NCBI GenBank assembly: GCA_900539455.1
Contig: UQCD01000001.1
Span: 124,001 to 188,000 of the forward strand
Direction: 5' to 3'
Source: an uncultured Eubacteriales bacterium
GTDB taxonomy: Bacteria; Bacillota; Clostridia; Lachnospirales; Lachnospiraceae
Length of the DNA stretch: 64,000 nucleotides
In this document: one piece after another, positions 54,204 to 64,000 of the stretch
Numbering within the stretch: position 1 is the stretch's first letter
How the letters are laid out: every line of letters begins with the position of its first letter
The notes under the pieces: model-generated
Told to the model about the DNA's origin: nothing
Databases searched by the model: none
The model's input: only the letters and a program-made list of their open reading frames with translations
Program-made: the position numbers and the translations under genes

Positions 54204-55562
54204 TTATATTTCCTGTTTTTTTAATTTACATATAAAAAATCCATCTGAAGCGTCATTATCATATACTAGCTGAACATAACCCGCCTTTGTTTCACTGCTA
54301 TGAAAATCCTGTGGAAAATATTCTGATATATCCTGCGGCTTTAGATTATATGATTCAACAAGCCACTTCATATTTTCAATATTTTCTTTTTTATTAATAG
54401 TACAGGTACTAAAAATAATTGTTCCATTTTCCTTTGCATACTTTACAGCATTGCTTAGTATATCTCTTTGCAGTTTAATAAGCTCCTGTTGTTTTTCATA
54501 TGTCATATTATATTTAATATCACTTTTTTTATTGATGACCCCAAGTCCGGAGCAAGGCACATCTGTAACAACTATATCAGCCTTTTCTATTGAAGTCTCG
54601 TCTAAAGCTGTACCATCAAAAAGCTTTGTTTTTATATTTTTAACACCTATTCTCTCAATATTTTCTTCAATGAGTGCTAATTTACTTTCAGACACATCTC
54701 TTGCCTCTACCATACCTGTACCACAAAGCAAGCCTGCTATATGAATACTTTTTCCGCCTGGAGCTGCGCACACATCTATTACATAGTCGTCCTTTTTAGG
54801 AGCAGCCACATAGCCTGCCAGCATAGAGCTTTCATCCTGTGGAATAATACTTCCATTTTTGTATTCCAAAAGTTTTTCCAGGTAGTCTATATTTGTCAAT
54901 ATGTAGCCACGCTTTGCAAGCTGCATTTTTTTTGCCTTCACCCCCTGCTTAGAAAGACCCTCCAGAACCTTTTCTATATTTTTTTCTTCACTAATACGAA
55001 CACTAATACCCTCTTTTTCCTTGTTCATATTTTTAATTATAGCCTCTAGTCTATCCTCACCATACTGTTCTTTAACCTGTTTTATAATCCATTCCGGCGT
55101 TGAATACATTACTGATAAATACAGCACCTTATCTTTTTCATAGGCTGGATACTGAATATTTTCTTTATTTCTGGCTATATTTCTAAGCACACCATTAACA
55201 AAGCCCTTAAGGTTTTTAAAACCTCTTTTATTTGCCAGCTTTACAGCCTCATCACACACTGCACTATCTGGAGTTTTATCCATAAAAACAAGCTGATATA
55301 CACTCATTCTAATAAGGCAGCGTATAAAAGGCTTCATTTTATTAACTGGTGTCCTTGAAAATTGATTTATTATATAATCCAGCTTAATTTTATTTTCAAT
55401 AGCTCCATCAAAAATTCTTGAAATAAAGGCTCTGTCTGTTTTATCTAAATACTGGTATTTTGCCAATGTATCCCTTTTTTCAATATGAGAGGGTGTTTTG
55501 TTTTTCTCAATGTCTAATAACATATCCAGTACAATTTCTCTTGCACTAACTCTATTAGTCAC
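54204..55562 (-). CDS. rsmB: 16S rRNA (cytosine-967 C5) methyltransferase
   Basis: RsmB methylates C967 of 16S rRNA. The 452-residue protein has an N-terminal NusB-like domain (AREIVLDMLLDIE... ) and a C-terminal methyltransferase with VCAAPGGKSIHIA, TDVPCSGLGVI and the CTINKKENIENM end. The GTG start at 55562 is preceded by GGAGG and overlaps the end of the YugP-like gene by 8 bp. Confidence 0.96.
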   Translation of the reverse strand: MTNRVSAREIVLDMLLDIEKNKTPSHIEKRDTLAKYQYLDKTDRAFISRIFDGAIENKIKLDYIINQFSRTPVNKMKPFIRCLIRMSVYQLVFMDKTPDSAVCDEAVKLANKRGFKNLKGFVNGVLRNIARNKENIQYPAYEKDKVLYLSVMYSTPEWIIKQVKEQYGEDRLEAIIKNMNKEKEGISVRISEEKNIEKVLEGLSKQGVKAKKMQLAKRGYILTNIDYLEKLLEYKNGSIIPQDESSMLAGYVAAPKKDDYVIDVCAAPGGKSIHIAGLLCGTGMVEARDVSESKLALIEENIERIGVKNIKTKLFDGTALDETSIEKADIVVTDVPCSGLGVINKKSDIKYNMTYEKQQELIKLQRDILSNAVKYAKENGTIIFSTCTINKKENIENMKWLVESYNLKPQDISEYFPQDFHSSETKAGYVQLVYDNDASDGFFICKLKKQEI

Positions 55563-56265
55563 GATTTCTTCCTCCAGAAATGATTATTAATCTTAATAGC
55601 TGAAGTATTGCTGTAGCTGCTGCTGCCACATATGTTAATGCTGCCGCACTAAGCATCTTCTTAGCACCCTTTAATTCCTCTTCCTGCAAAAATCTATCAT
55701 TTTCTAATATAACTAAGGCTCTTTTTGAAGCATTAAATTCTACAGGCAATGTAATAAGCTGGAAAGCTACAACTACTGTAAATACAATAATACCAATATT
55801 TAATAATGCCATTCCAGACTGACCATTAATAAATAATCCAAGTAAAATTAAAATCCACGAAACCGAAGAACTAATTGACGCAATAGGTGCAATAGTGCTT
55901 CTTATTGTCAATGGTGAATACTGTCTTGCATGCTGTATTGCGTGACCACACTCGTGGGCTGCTACTGCAACTGATGCTATAGACGAGTCATTATACACAC
56001 TGCTTGAAAGTCTTAATACCTTTCTGGCAGGATCATAATGGTCTGTAAGCTTTCCAGATACACATTCTATTGATACATCATATATTCCATTGGCACGAAG
56101 TATTCTTTCAGCTACCATACTTCCTGTCATTCCTGCATAAGTAGAAAGCTTTGAATACCTGTTGTATGAAGAGCTGATCTTAGCCTGTGCAATAAGTGCT
56201 ATTATTGCTGCAATTATCACTAAAAAGTAAGTTGGGTCATAATAACCATAATAATATGCTAACAT
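55555..56265 (-). CDS. YugP-like zinc-dependent membrane peptidase
   Basis: The 236-residue membrane protein has four to five hydrophobic segments, with the zinc-binding HECGH motif in VAVAAHECGHAIQHARQYSPL. The family (neutral zinc metallopeptidase, YugP type) is common beside fmt, def and rsmB in Firmicutes. Its substrate is unknown. Confidence 0.9.
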   Translation of the reverse strand: MLAYYYGYYDPTYFLVIIAAIIALIAQAKISSSYNRYSKLSTYAGMTGSMVAERILRANGIYDVSIECVSGKLTDHYDPARKVLRLSSSVYNDSSIASVAVAAHECGHAIQHARQYSPLTIRSTIAPIASISSSVSWILILLGLFINGQSGMALLNIGIIVFTVVVAFQLITLPVEFNASKRALVILENDRFLQEEELKGAKKMLSAAALTYVAAAATAILQLLRLIIISGGRNRD

Positions 56266-56277
56266 ATATTTTTCCTC

Positions 56278-57210
56278 CTATTTTCCTAAAACAATGCCTT
56301 TTTCTATTTTATTGCCATGAAGGAAATCCTGAATATACATTCTCTTTTTTCCTTCTAGCTGTAACTCTATAATACCAAGGACACCCTTACCGGTTTTTAT
56401 ATACATCTCATCCTCTGATACATATACTATCTCACCAGGCTGTCCTTCGTATTCATCTTCCTTTGTAACAGCCTTCCATATTTTTAAATTCTTTCCGTTT
56501 AATGATGTATATGCACTTGGCCATGGATTAAGTCCTCTAATAAGCCTTTCAATACTTACTGCGTCCATTGAAAAATCAATGTCGCCTAATTTTTTATTAA
56601 GCATTTTTGCATAAGTGCTATTAGAATCATCCTGTTTTGTAAAGGTAGCTGTACCATTTTCTATTTTTTCCAAAGTAGAAACTATCAGCTTTCCACCCAG
56701 CTCCATTAGCTTATCAAATAAAGAGCCGCCAGTTTCGTCACTTTTTAGCTCATAAGTAATAGTTTCAATAATGTCACCAGTATCTATGCCGTCCTCCATT
56801 CTCATTGTAGTAACGCCAGTATACTGTTCTCCGTCTATTACGGCCCATTGTATAGGGGCTGCACCTCTGTACTTTGGAAGCAGGGAAGCATGTATATTAA
56901 CACATATTTTCTTTGGCATATCAAGAATTTCTCTTGATAATATTTGTCCATATGCAACTACCACAAATACATCTGCCTCATATTTTTTAAGTGTTTCTAT
57001 AGCCTCTGCGTCCTTTATTCTATGTGGTTGAAATACAGGAAGGTTGTGCTTTAAGGCTACCTCCTTTACAGGAGTAAAGGTCACCTCTTTGCCTCTGCCT
57101 CTAGGCTTGTCCTCCTTTGTTACTACAAGGGCTATTTCGTGACCGGCTTTTATTATATCCTCTAATATTCCAGCAGCAAAATCTGGAGTACCCATAAATA
57201 CTATTTTCAT
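56278..57210 (-). CDS. fmt: Methionyl-tRNA formyltransferase
   Basis: Fmt formylates initiator Met-tRNA. The 310-residue product starts KIVFMGTPDFAAGIL and contains INIHASLLPKYRGAAPIQWA, with the C-terminal tRNA-contact domain complete. It is 12 bp downstream of def. Confidence 0.97.
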   Translation of the reverse strand: MKIVFMGTPDFAAGILEDIIKAGHEIALVVTKEDKPRGRGKEVTFTPVKEVALKHNLPVFQPHRIKDAEAIETLKKYEADVFVVVAYGQILSREILDMPKKICVNIHASLLPKYRGAAPIQWAVIDGEQYTGVTTMRMEDGIDTGDIIETITYELKSDETGGSLFDKLMELGGKLIVSTLEKIENGTATFTKQDDSNSTYAKMLNKKLGDIDFSMDAVSIERLIRGLNPWPSAYTSLNGKNLKIWKAVTKEDEYEGQPGEIVYVSEDEMYIKTGKGVLGIIELQLEGKKRMYIQDFLHGNKIEKGIVLGK

Positions 57211-57222
57211 TTAATCACCTAC

Positions 57223-57723
57223 TTATGCTTCAAATTCTTCGTTTGCTTTAAGGTAAGCATCATATTCGTCATTTGTCATTAAATTGCCTTCAACAACATC
57301 CACATAAAGCTCTCCTTCAAGGTGTGCTAATTCGTGGCATATTGCTCTGGCAAGAAGCTCTTCACCTTCTATTTCATATTCGTTAAAATTTTCGTCTAAA
57401 GCTTTTGCTTTAACATGATATGGTCGTGTAACTATGCCATATTTACCCGGTACTGAAAGACAGCCCTCACCCCCCTTTTGCTCTCCGTCTTGCTCGATAA
57501 TTTCCGGGTTTATCATAACTATTGGACCTTCTCCAACATCGATAACTACAATTCTTTTAAGGACACCAACCTGAGGTGCTGCAAGGCCTACCCCGTCTGC
57601 CTGGTACATTGTATCTAACATATCCTCTATAAGTGTTGTGATTTTAGGAGTAATTTCCTTTACCTCCTTACATTTCTTTCTAAGTATATCATCACCTATT
57701 TCTCTTATATTTCTAATTGCCAT
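57223..57723 (-). CDS. def: Peptide deformylase
   Basis: Def removes the formyl group from new proteins. The 166-residue sequence has the three motifs GVGLAAPQVG, EGCLSVP and HELAHLEG, which bind the metal. It is followed by fmt. Confidence 0.97.
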   Translation of the reverse strand: MAIRNIREIGDDILRKKCKEVKEITPKITTLIEDMLDTMYQADGVGLAAPQVGVLKRIVVIDVGEGPIVMINPEIIEQDGEQKGGEGCLSVPGKYGIVTRPYHVKAKALDENFNEYEIEGEELLARAICHELAHLEGELYVDVVEGNLMTNDEYDAYLKANEEFEA

Positions 57724-57820
57724 TTTTATATTCCTTTCGTAAAAGCTTTATTTTCTCATTTCAATTAATAAGGTTTAATCTACGGTAATTGTCTTATTGT
57801 TATACAATTCCATAACTTAT

Positions 57821-57849
57821 ATATTACATTATTTATGACCAAATGTCAT
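57821..57849 (-). promoter_or_regulatory. Possible promoter of the def-fmt operon
   Basis: On the minus strand ATGACA (57849-57844) and TAATAT (57826-57821) are 17 bp apart, in the 139-bp gap after priA. Confidence 0.4.
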
Positions 57850-57862
57850 CCCTTTTAGTCCT

Positions 57863-60079
57863 TTAATACATTGATAACGGGTTCATATCAAATTGTATGC
57901 TTGCAAGAGATGCTACATCGTTTATTTCTTTATACTCTTCAATTTTGTTTTTTATGTGAACAAGCTTATTAATATCTCTGTCCTTTAAATATATAATTTT
58001 TCTATAAATATCGCTTATTTTCTTTATATTACAGTCTGCCGGCCCTATTATCATTACCTTATTTTGTGATTTATTAATTATTTCTAAAATTTTCTTAGAA
58101 AATTTATCTGCATTTTCATAGCTTTCTGAGGTAATAAGTATAGCCAGCATATTTATTACCGGCGGATAACCATTCAGCGTTCTATATAGTATCTCCTGCT
58201 CATAAAATTCCTCATAGCATTGCTTTGCAGCTAAGGTAATACTATATTCCTCCGGATTGTAGGTCTGTATAATAACATTTCCATTTTTTCTGCTTCTGCC
58301 TGCCCTGCCTGCTGCCTGTGTAAGCAAATCAAAGGTTCTTTCGTTTGCCCTGTAATCTGCTGCATATAAGGATAAATCTGCCGCAATTACCCCAACTAAG
58401 GTGACATTAGGAAAGTCATGTCCTTTTACTATCATTTGAGTACCAATAAGAATATCTGCTTCTTCATTGGCAAAGGCTGATAAAATCCTTTCGTGGCCGT
58501 CCTTTTTAGAGGTAGTATCCATATCCATTCTAAGAACTCTTGCTGTTGGATACATTTTTTTAACTGCTTCCTCAACCTTCTGGGTGCCTGTACCAAAAGC
58601 TGCTATATATTTTGAATTGCAGGACGGACAGGTTTTAACCATAGGTGTTTCATAGCCACAATAATGACATACTAATTTTCCATTATTGTGTAAATTTAAA
58701 CCAACATCACAATGAGGACAGCGTATTGCCTTGCCACAGCTTCTACATGAAACAAAACCTGCATATCCTCTTCTATTAATAAAGAGCATTATCTGTTCTT
58801 TTTTTCTAAGTCTGTCATCTATAAGCTCTTGTAATTTGCAGCTAAACATAGACCTGTTTCCATTTTTAAGCTCTTCTCTTAAATCCACTATGTCTACCTG
58901 TGCCATATTTTTAGCCACAGCCCTGTTTTTAAGTAAATGCAGCTCATATTCGCCACTTTTACAGGCATAAAAGCTTTCTATTGATGGTGTAGCCGAGCCT
59001 AAAACTACCTTTGCACCACACATATTTGCCAGATAAACCGCCACCTCTCTGGCATGATACTTTGGTATGCCTTCACTTTTATAAGAGCTTTCATGCTCCT
59101 CATCAATTACAATTAAGCCTAAATTTTTGAAAGGTGTAAATATAGCTGAGCGTGGTCCAATCATTATATCTATTTCACCCTTTTTTGCTCTTTCAAACTG
59201 GTCATATCTTTCCCCCTGGGATAGCTTTGAATTAATAATTGACACTCTGTCCTTAAATCTAGCGTAAAATCTGATTACTGTCTGATAGGTTAAGGCGATT
59301 TCCGGTATTAAAACTATTACCTGCCTGCCCATTTTTATATACCTGTCAATTATCTCCATATACACCTCTGTTTTACCACTGCCTGTTACTCCGTGGATTA
59401 AATGTACATTTTTAGGTGAATTAATAATATCGTAAGCCACCTTTTTTTGTTCTTCGTTAAGTGAAATGTTATAATCCACTTTGTTTTTTATATTAATTGG
59501 ATTTCTATATACCTTTTCTTCCCTTATTTCTATTAATCCAAGCTGTTCTAGTGCTTTAACAGTCTGCCTTTGAATGTTCAGCTTTTCTGTTACAAGTGTA
59601 TAATCAAGATATTCAGAATCAGAATCCACAAATGCTTTTATAAGCCTTAGCCTTGCCACAGCATTTTTTCTTGTAAACTCTTCTATATATTGGTTCAGCT
59701 TTTCCCTTGTAGCTGCTAAATATATTGTACGCTTTACAACATCCTTAGCAACTTTTTTTATAGGAATAACTGTTTTTAGAGCCTGATTCATTGTCGAGCC
59801 ATAGGTGTTCTTAATGAACCAGGCAAGATTTATAAGAATACCCTCAACAGGTATATTCTTTTCATTTACCTTAATAATTGATTTAAGCTTTGTTTCATCA
59901 TAATCGCAAATATCTGTTATATCAATAACAAAACCATTAATAAGTCTGTTACCTTTGCCAAAGGGAATTGTAACACTTACACCTGCATATATTTTTTCTA
60001 ATAACTCCTCTGGAATTTTATATTGAAATATTCTGTCTAATTTTTCGTATGATATATCAACTATAATATTTGCGTACAT
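57863..60079 (-). CDS. priA: Primosomal protein N' (replication restart helicase)
   Basis: PriA restarts stalled replication forks. The 738-residue protein has an N-terminal DNA-binding domain, Walker A VTGSGKTEV, Walker B DEEH, and the paired zinc-binding cysteines (CRSCGKAIRCPHC and CHYCGYETP..TCPSC) between the helicase lobes. It lies 9 bp downstream of folD. Confidence 0.97.
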   Translation of the reverse strand: MYANIIVDISYEKLDRIFQYKIPEELLEKIYAGVSVTIPFGKGNRLINGFVIDITDICDYDETKLKSIIKVNEKNIPVEGILINLAWFIKNTYGSTMNQALKTVIPIKKVAKDVVKRTIYLAATREKLNQYIEEFTRKNAVARLRLIKAFVDSDSEYLDYTLVTEKLNIQRQTVKALEQLGLIEIREEKVYRNPINIKNKVDYNISLNEEQKKVAYDIINSPKNVHLIHGVTGSGKTEVYMEIIDRYIKMGRQVIVLIPEIALTYQTVIRFYARFKDRVSIINSKLSQGERYDQFERAKKGEIDIMIGPRSAIFTPFKNLGLIVIDEEHESSYKSEGIPKYHAREVAVYLANMCGAKVVLGSATPSIESFYACKSGEYELHLLKNRAVAKNMAQVDIVDLREELKNGNRSMFSCKLQELIDDRLRKKEQIMLFINRRGYAGFVSCRSCGKAIRCPHCDVGLNLHNNGKLVCHYCGYETPMVKTCPSCNSKYIAAFGTGTQKVEEAVKKMYPTARVLRMDMDTTSKKDGHERILSAFANEEADILIGTQMIVKGHDFPNVTLVGVIAADLSLYAADYRANERTFDLLTQAAGRAGRSRKNGNVIIQTYNPEEYSITLAAKQCYEEFYEQEILYRTLNGYPPVINMLAILITSESYENADKFSKKILEIINKSQNKVMIIGPADCNIKKISDIYRKIIYLKDRDINKLVHIKNKIEEYKEINDVASLASIQFDMNPLSMY

Positions 60080-60088
60080 ATTTTTTCC

Positions 60089-60934
60089 TTAATTTTGCAT
60101 ATAATAAGCTTCCACGCAGTTGTTCATAAGCATTGCTATTGTCATTGGGCCAACTCCTCCCGGAACTGGTGTAATAGCACTTACCTTGTCAATTACAGCC
60201 TCATAATCAACATCACCACAAAGCTTGTTATTTTCATCTCTGTTAATACCTACATCAATTATAACTGCTCCGTCCTTAACAAAGGATTCATCTACATATT
60301 TTGGCTTTCCAATAGCTACTATAAGTATATCAGCCTGCTTTGTAAGCTCCTTAATATTTTTTGTTCTTGAATGAACAATAGTAACTGTAGCATTTTTTCT
60401 AAGCATAAGCATAGACATAGGCTTTCCTACTATATTGCTTCTGCCAATAATAACACAGTGCCTGCCCTCTGTTTCTATGTTGTTTCTTTCAAGTAATTTG
60501 ATTATTCCGTATGGTGTACAGGAAATAAAGCCTTTTTTGCCTATAGAAAGATTTCCTACATTTACAGGGTGGAAGCCGTCTACATCCTTTATAGGAGCAA
60601 TTCGTTCTGTAACTGTATCCTCGTCAATATGCTTTGGTAATGGAAGCTGGACTAAAATACCATTTACAGTCTTATCATTATTCAGCTTATCTATAAGTGC
60701 TAACAATTCCTCCTGTGTAGTTTCCTCTGGAAGCTCATAGGCTAAGGATTTAATTCCTACATACGCACAAGCCTTCTTTTTATTACCTACATACACAGTA
60801 GAGGCAGGATTGTTTCCCACCTGAATTACTGCTAAGCATACTTCTTTTCCCTGCTCCTTTAAAGCAGCTACTTCATTTTTGATTTCGTCCTTAATTGCTG
60901 CCGAAACAGCCTTTCCGTCTATGATTGTTGCCAT
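60089..60934 (-). CDS. folD: Bifunctional methylene-tetrahydrofolate dehydrogenase/cyclohydrolase
   Basis: FolD converts 5,10-methylene-THF to 10-formyl-THF. The 281-residue sequence has KKKACAYVGI (active-site lysine), ILVQLPLPKHI and VIGRSNIVGKPMSMLM. It follows fhs by 9 bp, so two successive steps of one-carbon metabolism share one operon. Confidence 0.97.
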   Translation of the reverse strand: MATIIDGKAVSAAIKDEIKNEVAALKEQGKEVCLAVIQVGNNPASTVYVGNKKKACAYVGIKSLAYELPEETTQEELLALIDKLNNDKTVNGILVQLPLPKHIDEDTVTERIAPIKDVDGFHPVNVGNLSIGKKGFISCTPYGIIKLLERNNIETEGRHCVIIGRSNIVGKPMSMLMLRKNATVTIVHSRTKNIKELTKQADILIVAIGKPKYVDESFVKDGAVIIDVGINRDENNKLCGDVDYEAVIDKVSAITPVPGGVGPMTIAMLMNNCVEAYYMQN

Positions 60935-60943
60935 AATAACCTC

Positions 60944-62614
60944 CTAGAATAATCCTGTAATCTTTCCTTCTTCATTAACATCAATGCCATAGGCTGCCGG
61001 AGCCTTTGGAAGTCCCGGCATAGTCATAATTGCACCTGTAATAGCAACTACAAAGCCTGCACCTGCTGAAATATATACTTCTCTAATATTGATTTCAAAA
61101 TCTGTTGGACGGCCAAGCTTTGTCTGGTCATCTGAGAAGGAATACTGTGTTTTTGCCATACATACAGGTAAATTGCTATAGCCCATATCAGCAATCTGCT
61201 TTAATGCCTTCTTTGCTGCCGGTGCATAAGTAACACCCTTAGCACCATATATTTCAGTTGCGATTGTTTTTATCTTTTCTTCTAAGGAAAGGTCATCTTC
61301 GTAAAGCACCTTAAATTCACTTTTTTTATTTTCAAGTGTTTCAAGCACCTTTTCGGCTAATGGTATTCCACCTTCGCCACCTTTTTCCCAAACCTTTGAA
61401 ATAGCAAATTCACAGCCCTTGCTTTCACAGAAATTCTTAACAAATTCATTTTCTGCTTCTGTATCTGTAATAAAGGAATTAAGTGTAACTACTACAGGTA
61501 CACCAAATTTGTGTAGGTTTTCAATATGTTTTTCAAGGTTGCAGATACCCTTCTTTAAGGCTTCTACATTTTCTTCGTTTAAGTCAGCCTTAGGTACTCC
61601 ACCATTATATTTTAAAGCACGAATTGTTGCTACTAATACAACTGCATCTGGCTTAAGTCCAGCCTTTCTGCACTTAATATCAAAGAATTTTTCTGCACCT
61701 AAATCTGCACCAAAGCCAGCCTCTGTTATAACATAATCTGCCATTTTAAGTGCTGCCTTTGTAGCCTTTACTGAATTACAGCCATGTGCAATATTTGCAA
61801 ATGGTCCACCATGAACTAAGGCTGGTGTGTTTTCAAGGGTCTGAATAAGGTTTGGCTTTATTGCGTCCTTTAATAAAGCAGCCATAGCACCAACTGCCTT
61901 TAAATCTCCTGCTGTTACAGGCTGTCCACTATAATTATAAGCAACAATTATCTTTGATAATCTGTCCTTTAAATCCTCCATATCGTTTGCCAAGCAAAGG
62001 ATTGCCATTATTTCTGAAGCAACTGTAATTACGAAGTGATCTTCTCTGACTACACCGTCCATTTTAGAGCCAAGTCCTGCAACAACATTTCTAAGAACTC
62101 TGTCATTCATATCAAGACATCTTTTCCAAACAATCTGTCTTGTATCAATATTTAATTCATTACCCTGCTGGATATGATTGTCAAGAAGTGCTGCTAAAAG
62201 GTTGTTGGCAGATGTAATAGCGTGGAAATCACCTGTAAAATGAAGATTTAGGTCCTCCATAGGCACAACCTGTGAATATCCGCCACCTGCTGCTCCTCCT
62301 TTAATACCAAAGCAAGGTCCTAAGGATGGCTCTCTAAGTGCAATAATTGCCTTTTTGTTTAATTTATTAAACGCCTGACCTAAGCCTACTGTAACCGTAG
62401 TCTTTCCTTCGCCTGCTGGTGTAGGATTAATAGCAGTTACTAAAATAAGCTTTCCGTCCTTGTTATCCTCTATTCTGTCAAGGTATTCGTCAGAAATCTT
62501 AGCCTTATACTTTCCGTATAACTCTAAATCATCTTCTTCAATGTTTAATAACTTAGCTACCTCTTTAATAGGTAACATTTTTGCATTTCTTGCGATTTCA
62601 ATATCTGTTTTCAT
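60944..62614 (-). CDS. fhs: Formate-tetrahydrofolate ligase
   Basis: Fhs makes 10-formyl-THF from formate, ATP and THF. The 556-residue sequence has the ATP-binding TPAGEGKTTVTVGL and the substrate stretch GGAAGGGYSQVVPMEDLNLHFTGD. Together with FolD it supplies one-carbon units; in acetogens it is also part of the Wood-Ljungdahl pathway, for which there is no other sign here. Confidence 0.98.
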   Translation of the reverse strand: MKTDIEIARNAKMLPIKEVAKLLNIEEDDLELYGKYKAKISDEYLDRIEDNKDGKLILVTAINPTPAGEGKTTVTVGLGQAFNKLNKKAIIALREPSLGPCFGIKGGAAGGGYSQVVPMEDLNLHFTGDFHAITSANNLLAALLDNHIQQGNELNIDTRQIVWKRCLDMNDRVLRNVVAGLGSKMDGVVREDHFVITVASEIMAILCLANDMEDLKDRLSKIIVAYNYSGQPVTAGDLKAVGAMAALLKDAIKPNLIQTLENTPALVHGGPFANIAHGCNSVKATKAALKMADYVITEAGFGADLGAEKFFDIKCRKAGLKPDAVVLVATIRALKYNGGVPKADLNEENVEALKKGICNLEKHIENLHKFGVPVVVTLNSFITDTEAENEFVKNFCESKGCEFAISKVWEKGGEGGIPLAEKVLETLENKKSEFKVLYEDDLSLEEKIKTIATEIYGAKGVTYAPAAKKALKQIADMGYSNLPVCMAKTQYSFSDDQTKLGRPTDFEINIREVYISAGAGFVVAITGAIMTMPGLPKAPAAYGIDVNEEGKITGLF

Positions 62615-62696
62615 CTGTCTTTTCCTTTCTCTATAAAACTGCAGCTTGATTGTCTGGTTATTTGATTATTTGCATTAATTATACGCTTGAATGTTT

Positions 62697-64000
62697 TTAA
62701 GTTAGATTTTCTAACTGTTCCATAGTCATAATTACTTTTCGAGGCTTAGTTCCCTCTTCATCACCTATAACACCAGCATCATATAATTGATCAATAATCT
62801 TTGAGGCTCTGTTAAAACCTATATTCAAATATCTTTGAAGCATACTTGCCGAAGCCTTTTCCTTTTGTATAACCAGCTTTGCTGCCTCAAAGAAATAATC
62901 ATCCCTGTCTCCTTCCTGAGAGGAAGCTTCAGGAGTTTTAACATAGCTTGCAATGCTTTCATCATAGGTATTTCCGTCTGCCTGAGCCTTCCAGAAATCT
63001 ACAACTCTTTGTACCTCCTGGTCTGAAACAAATGCACCCTGTAATCTTACCGGCTTTACATAGCCTGATGGATAAAACAGCATATCACCATTTCCTAAAA
63101 GTTTTTCTGCTCCGTTAGAGTCAATAATTGTTCTGGAATCAGTTCCCGATGAAACCATAAGTGCACATCTGGAAGGTATATTTGCTTTTATAAGTCCTGT
63201 TACAACATCAACAGAAGGTCTTTGAGTAGCAATAATCAAATGTATACCTGCTGCTCTTGCTAACTGTGCAAGTCTGCATATTGACTCCTCTACATCCTTT
63301 GCTGCTACCATCATAAGATCAGCAAGCTCGTCAATAACAATTACTATCTGAGGAAGCTTTGTAAGACCTGACTCTTTTCCAGCACTCTCTATCTTTTCAT
63401 TATATCCTTTTAAATCTCTTACATTAAAATCTGCAAATTTTTTATATCTTTCAGACATTTCAGCCACCGCCCATTTAAGGGTATTAGCTGCCATTTTAGG
63501 GTCTGTTACAACTGGCTGTAGCAAATGTGGAATACCGTTATATACACCAAATTCTACTACCTTTGGGTCAACTATTATAAGTCTTACTTCCTCTGGCTTT
63601 GCCCTGAAAAGTATGCTCATAATAATAGAATTGGTAAATACTGATTTTCCTGAGCCGGTTGTACCTGCTACAAGCATATGTGGCATTTTGCCAATATCTG
63701 CAACTACTACATTTCCAGCAATATCCTTACCTGCCGCAAAGGCAATCTTAGAGGAGTTTGCTCTAAGCTCCTTTGACTCAATTAACTCTCTAATAAGTAC
63801 TGTATCTCTGCCTTCGTTTGGTACTTCAATACCTATAGTGGATTTTCCTGGAACAGGCTCAATACTAATATCTGTTGCAGCCATATTAAGCTTAATATCG
63901 TCTGCTAAGGAGGTAATCTTGTTTATTCTAGTACCAGTTTCCGGCTGAATTTCATATCTGGTAACAGATGGTCCTCTGCAAAAATCTACAACTGTAGCAT
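62697..64000 (-). CDS. FtsK/SpoIIIE DNA translocase, C-terminal part (runs off the right edge)
   Basis: The frame is open to the window edge without a start: 434 codons are seen, beginning with ATVVDFCRGPSVTRYEIQP, the start of the family's motor region. It has Walker A VAGTTGSGKSVFTN, Walker B IVIVIDELADLMM, and the C-terminal gamma winged-helix domain (SMLQRYLNIGFNRASKIIDQL) that reads KOPS/SRS sites. The N-terminal membrane part is beyond the edge. SpoIIIE and FtsK cannot be told apart from this part. Confidence 0.95.
   Translation of the reverse strand, partial: ATVVDFCRGPSVTRYEIQPETGTRINKITSLADDIKLNMAATDISIEPVPGKSTIGIEVPNEGRDTVLIRELIESKELRANSSKIAFAAGKDIAGNVVVADIGKMPHMLVAGTTGSGKSVFTNSIIMSILFRAKPEEVRLIIVDPKVVEFGVYNGIPHLLQPVVTDPKMAANTLKWAVAEMSERYKKFADFNVRDLKGYNEKIESAGKESGLTKLPQIVIVIDELADLMMVAAKDVEESICRLAQLARAAGIHLIIATQRPSVDVVTGLIKANIPSRCALMVSSGTDSRTIIDSNGAEKLLGNGDMLFYPSGYVKPVRLQGAFVSDQEVQRVVDFWKAQADGNTYDESIASYVKTPEASSQEGDRDDYFFEAAKLVIQKEKASASMLQRYLNIGFNRASKIIDQLYDAGVIGDEEGTKPRKVIMTMEQLENLT

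Overview
The window is about 64 kb of AT-rich DNA from a low-GC Gram-positive anaerobe, most likely a member of the Clostridia close to the Lachnospiraceae. This rests on the beginning of a SpoIIIAA sporulation gene at the left edge, an FtsK/SpoIIIE translocase at the right edge, a leucine T-box leader, a PASTA-domain serine/threonine kinase with its partner phosphatase, formate-tetrahydrofolate ligase with FolD, and a small protein of the high-cysteine HCB type. Almost every gene is on the minus strand, so the operons read from high to low coordinates. No tRNA, rRNA, CRISPR array, insertion sequence or prophage was seen.

Region by region: 1-2.6 kb holds spoIIIAA (partial), an M32 carboxypeptidase and rlmH. 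2.8-8.8 kb holds a small membrane protein, a zinc-ribbon membrane protein with a sugar-hydrolase-like beta domain, and a 1235-residue secreted protein made of about 14 Ig-like (BIG2) repeats. 9.0-13.9 kb holds a DUF1653 protein, isocitrate dehydrogenase and a P-type cation ATPase. 13.9-19.9 kb is a compact cluster of a subtilisin-like protease, a PilT ATPase, four small single-span proteins, a PilC/GspF platform protein and a transglutaminase-like lipoprotein. 20.1-21.6 kb has small genes of unknown role. 21.6-30.6 kb is housekeeping: a GlmU-like hexapeptide protein, glmS, topB, a YfbR-type nucleotidase, and a SbcC/SbcD-like pair.

30.9-39.4 kb is the most accessory-looking part. It holds thrC, an AP2/HNH-like DNA-binding protein that seems to have lost catalytic residues, a metal-handling pair (a histidine-rich CobW GTPase, then a CobW-like GTPase fused to a YcgQ/DUF1980-like domain) behind a promoter overlapped by a palindrome, and a cysK gene with a sulfonate/taurine-type ABC transporter whose permease is split by a frameshift. 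39.7-40.9 kb holds a plus-strand acyltransferase followed by a 148-bp nested palindrome.

41.0-64 kb is core genome: leuS with its T-box leader, a YbaK deacylase, tyrA, aroA, a PilZ protein, queA, then the run priA, def, fmt, yugP-like peptidase, rsmB, rlmN, PP2C phosphatase, PASTA kinase, rsgA, rpe and thiN in transcription order, with folD, fhs and the FtsK/SpoIIIE translocase upstream of priA.

The best candidate for an undescribed system is the PilT/PilC cluster at 13.9-19.9 kb. It has a retraction-type ATPase and a platform protein, but its four pilin-sized proteins lack a normal prepilin cleavage site, and no PilB-type ATPase or prepilin peptidase lies nearby. The CobW/DUF1980 pair with its operator, and the degenerate HNH/AP2 protein, are the next most interesting. 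All functions are inferred from reading motifs and context; no searches were run.
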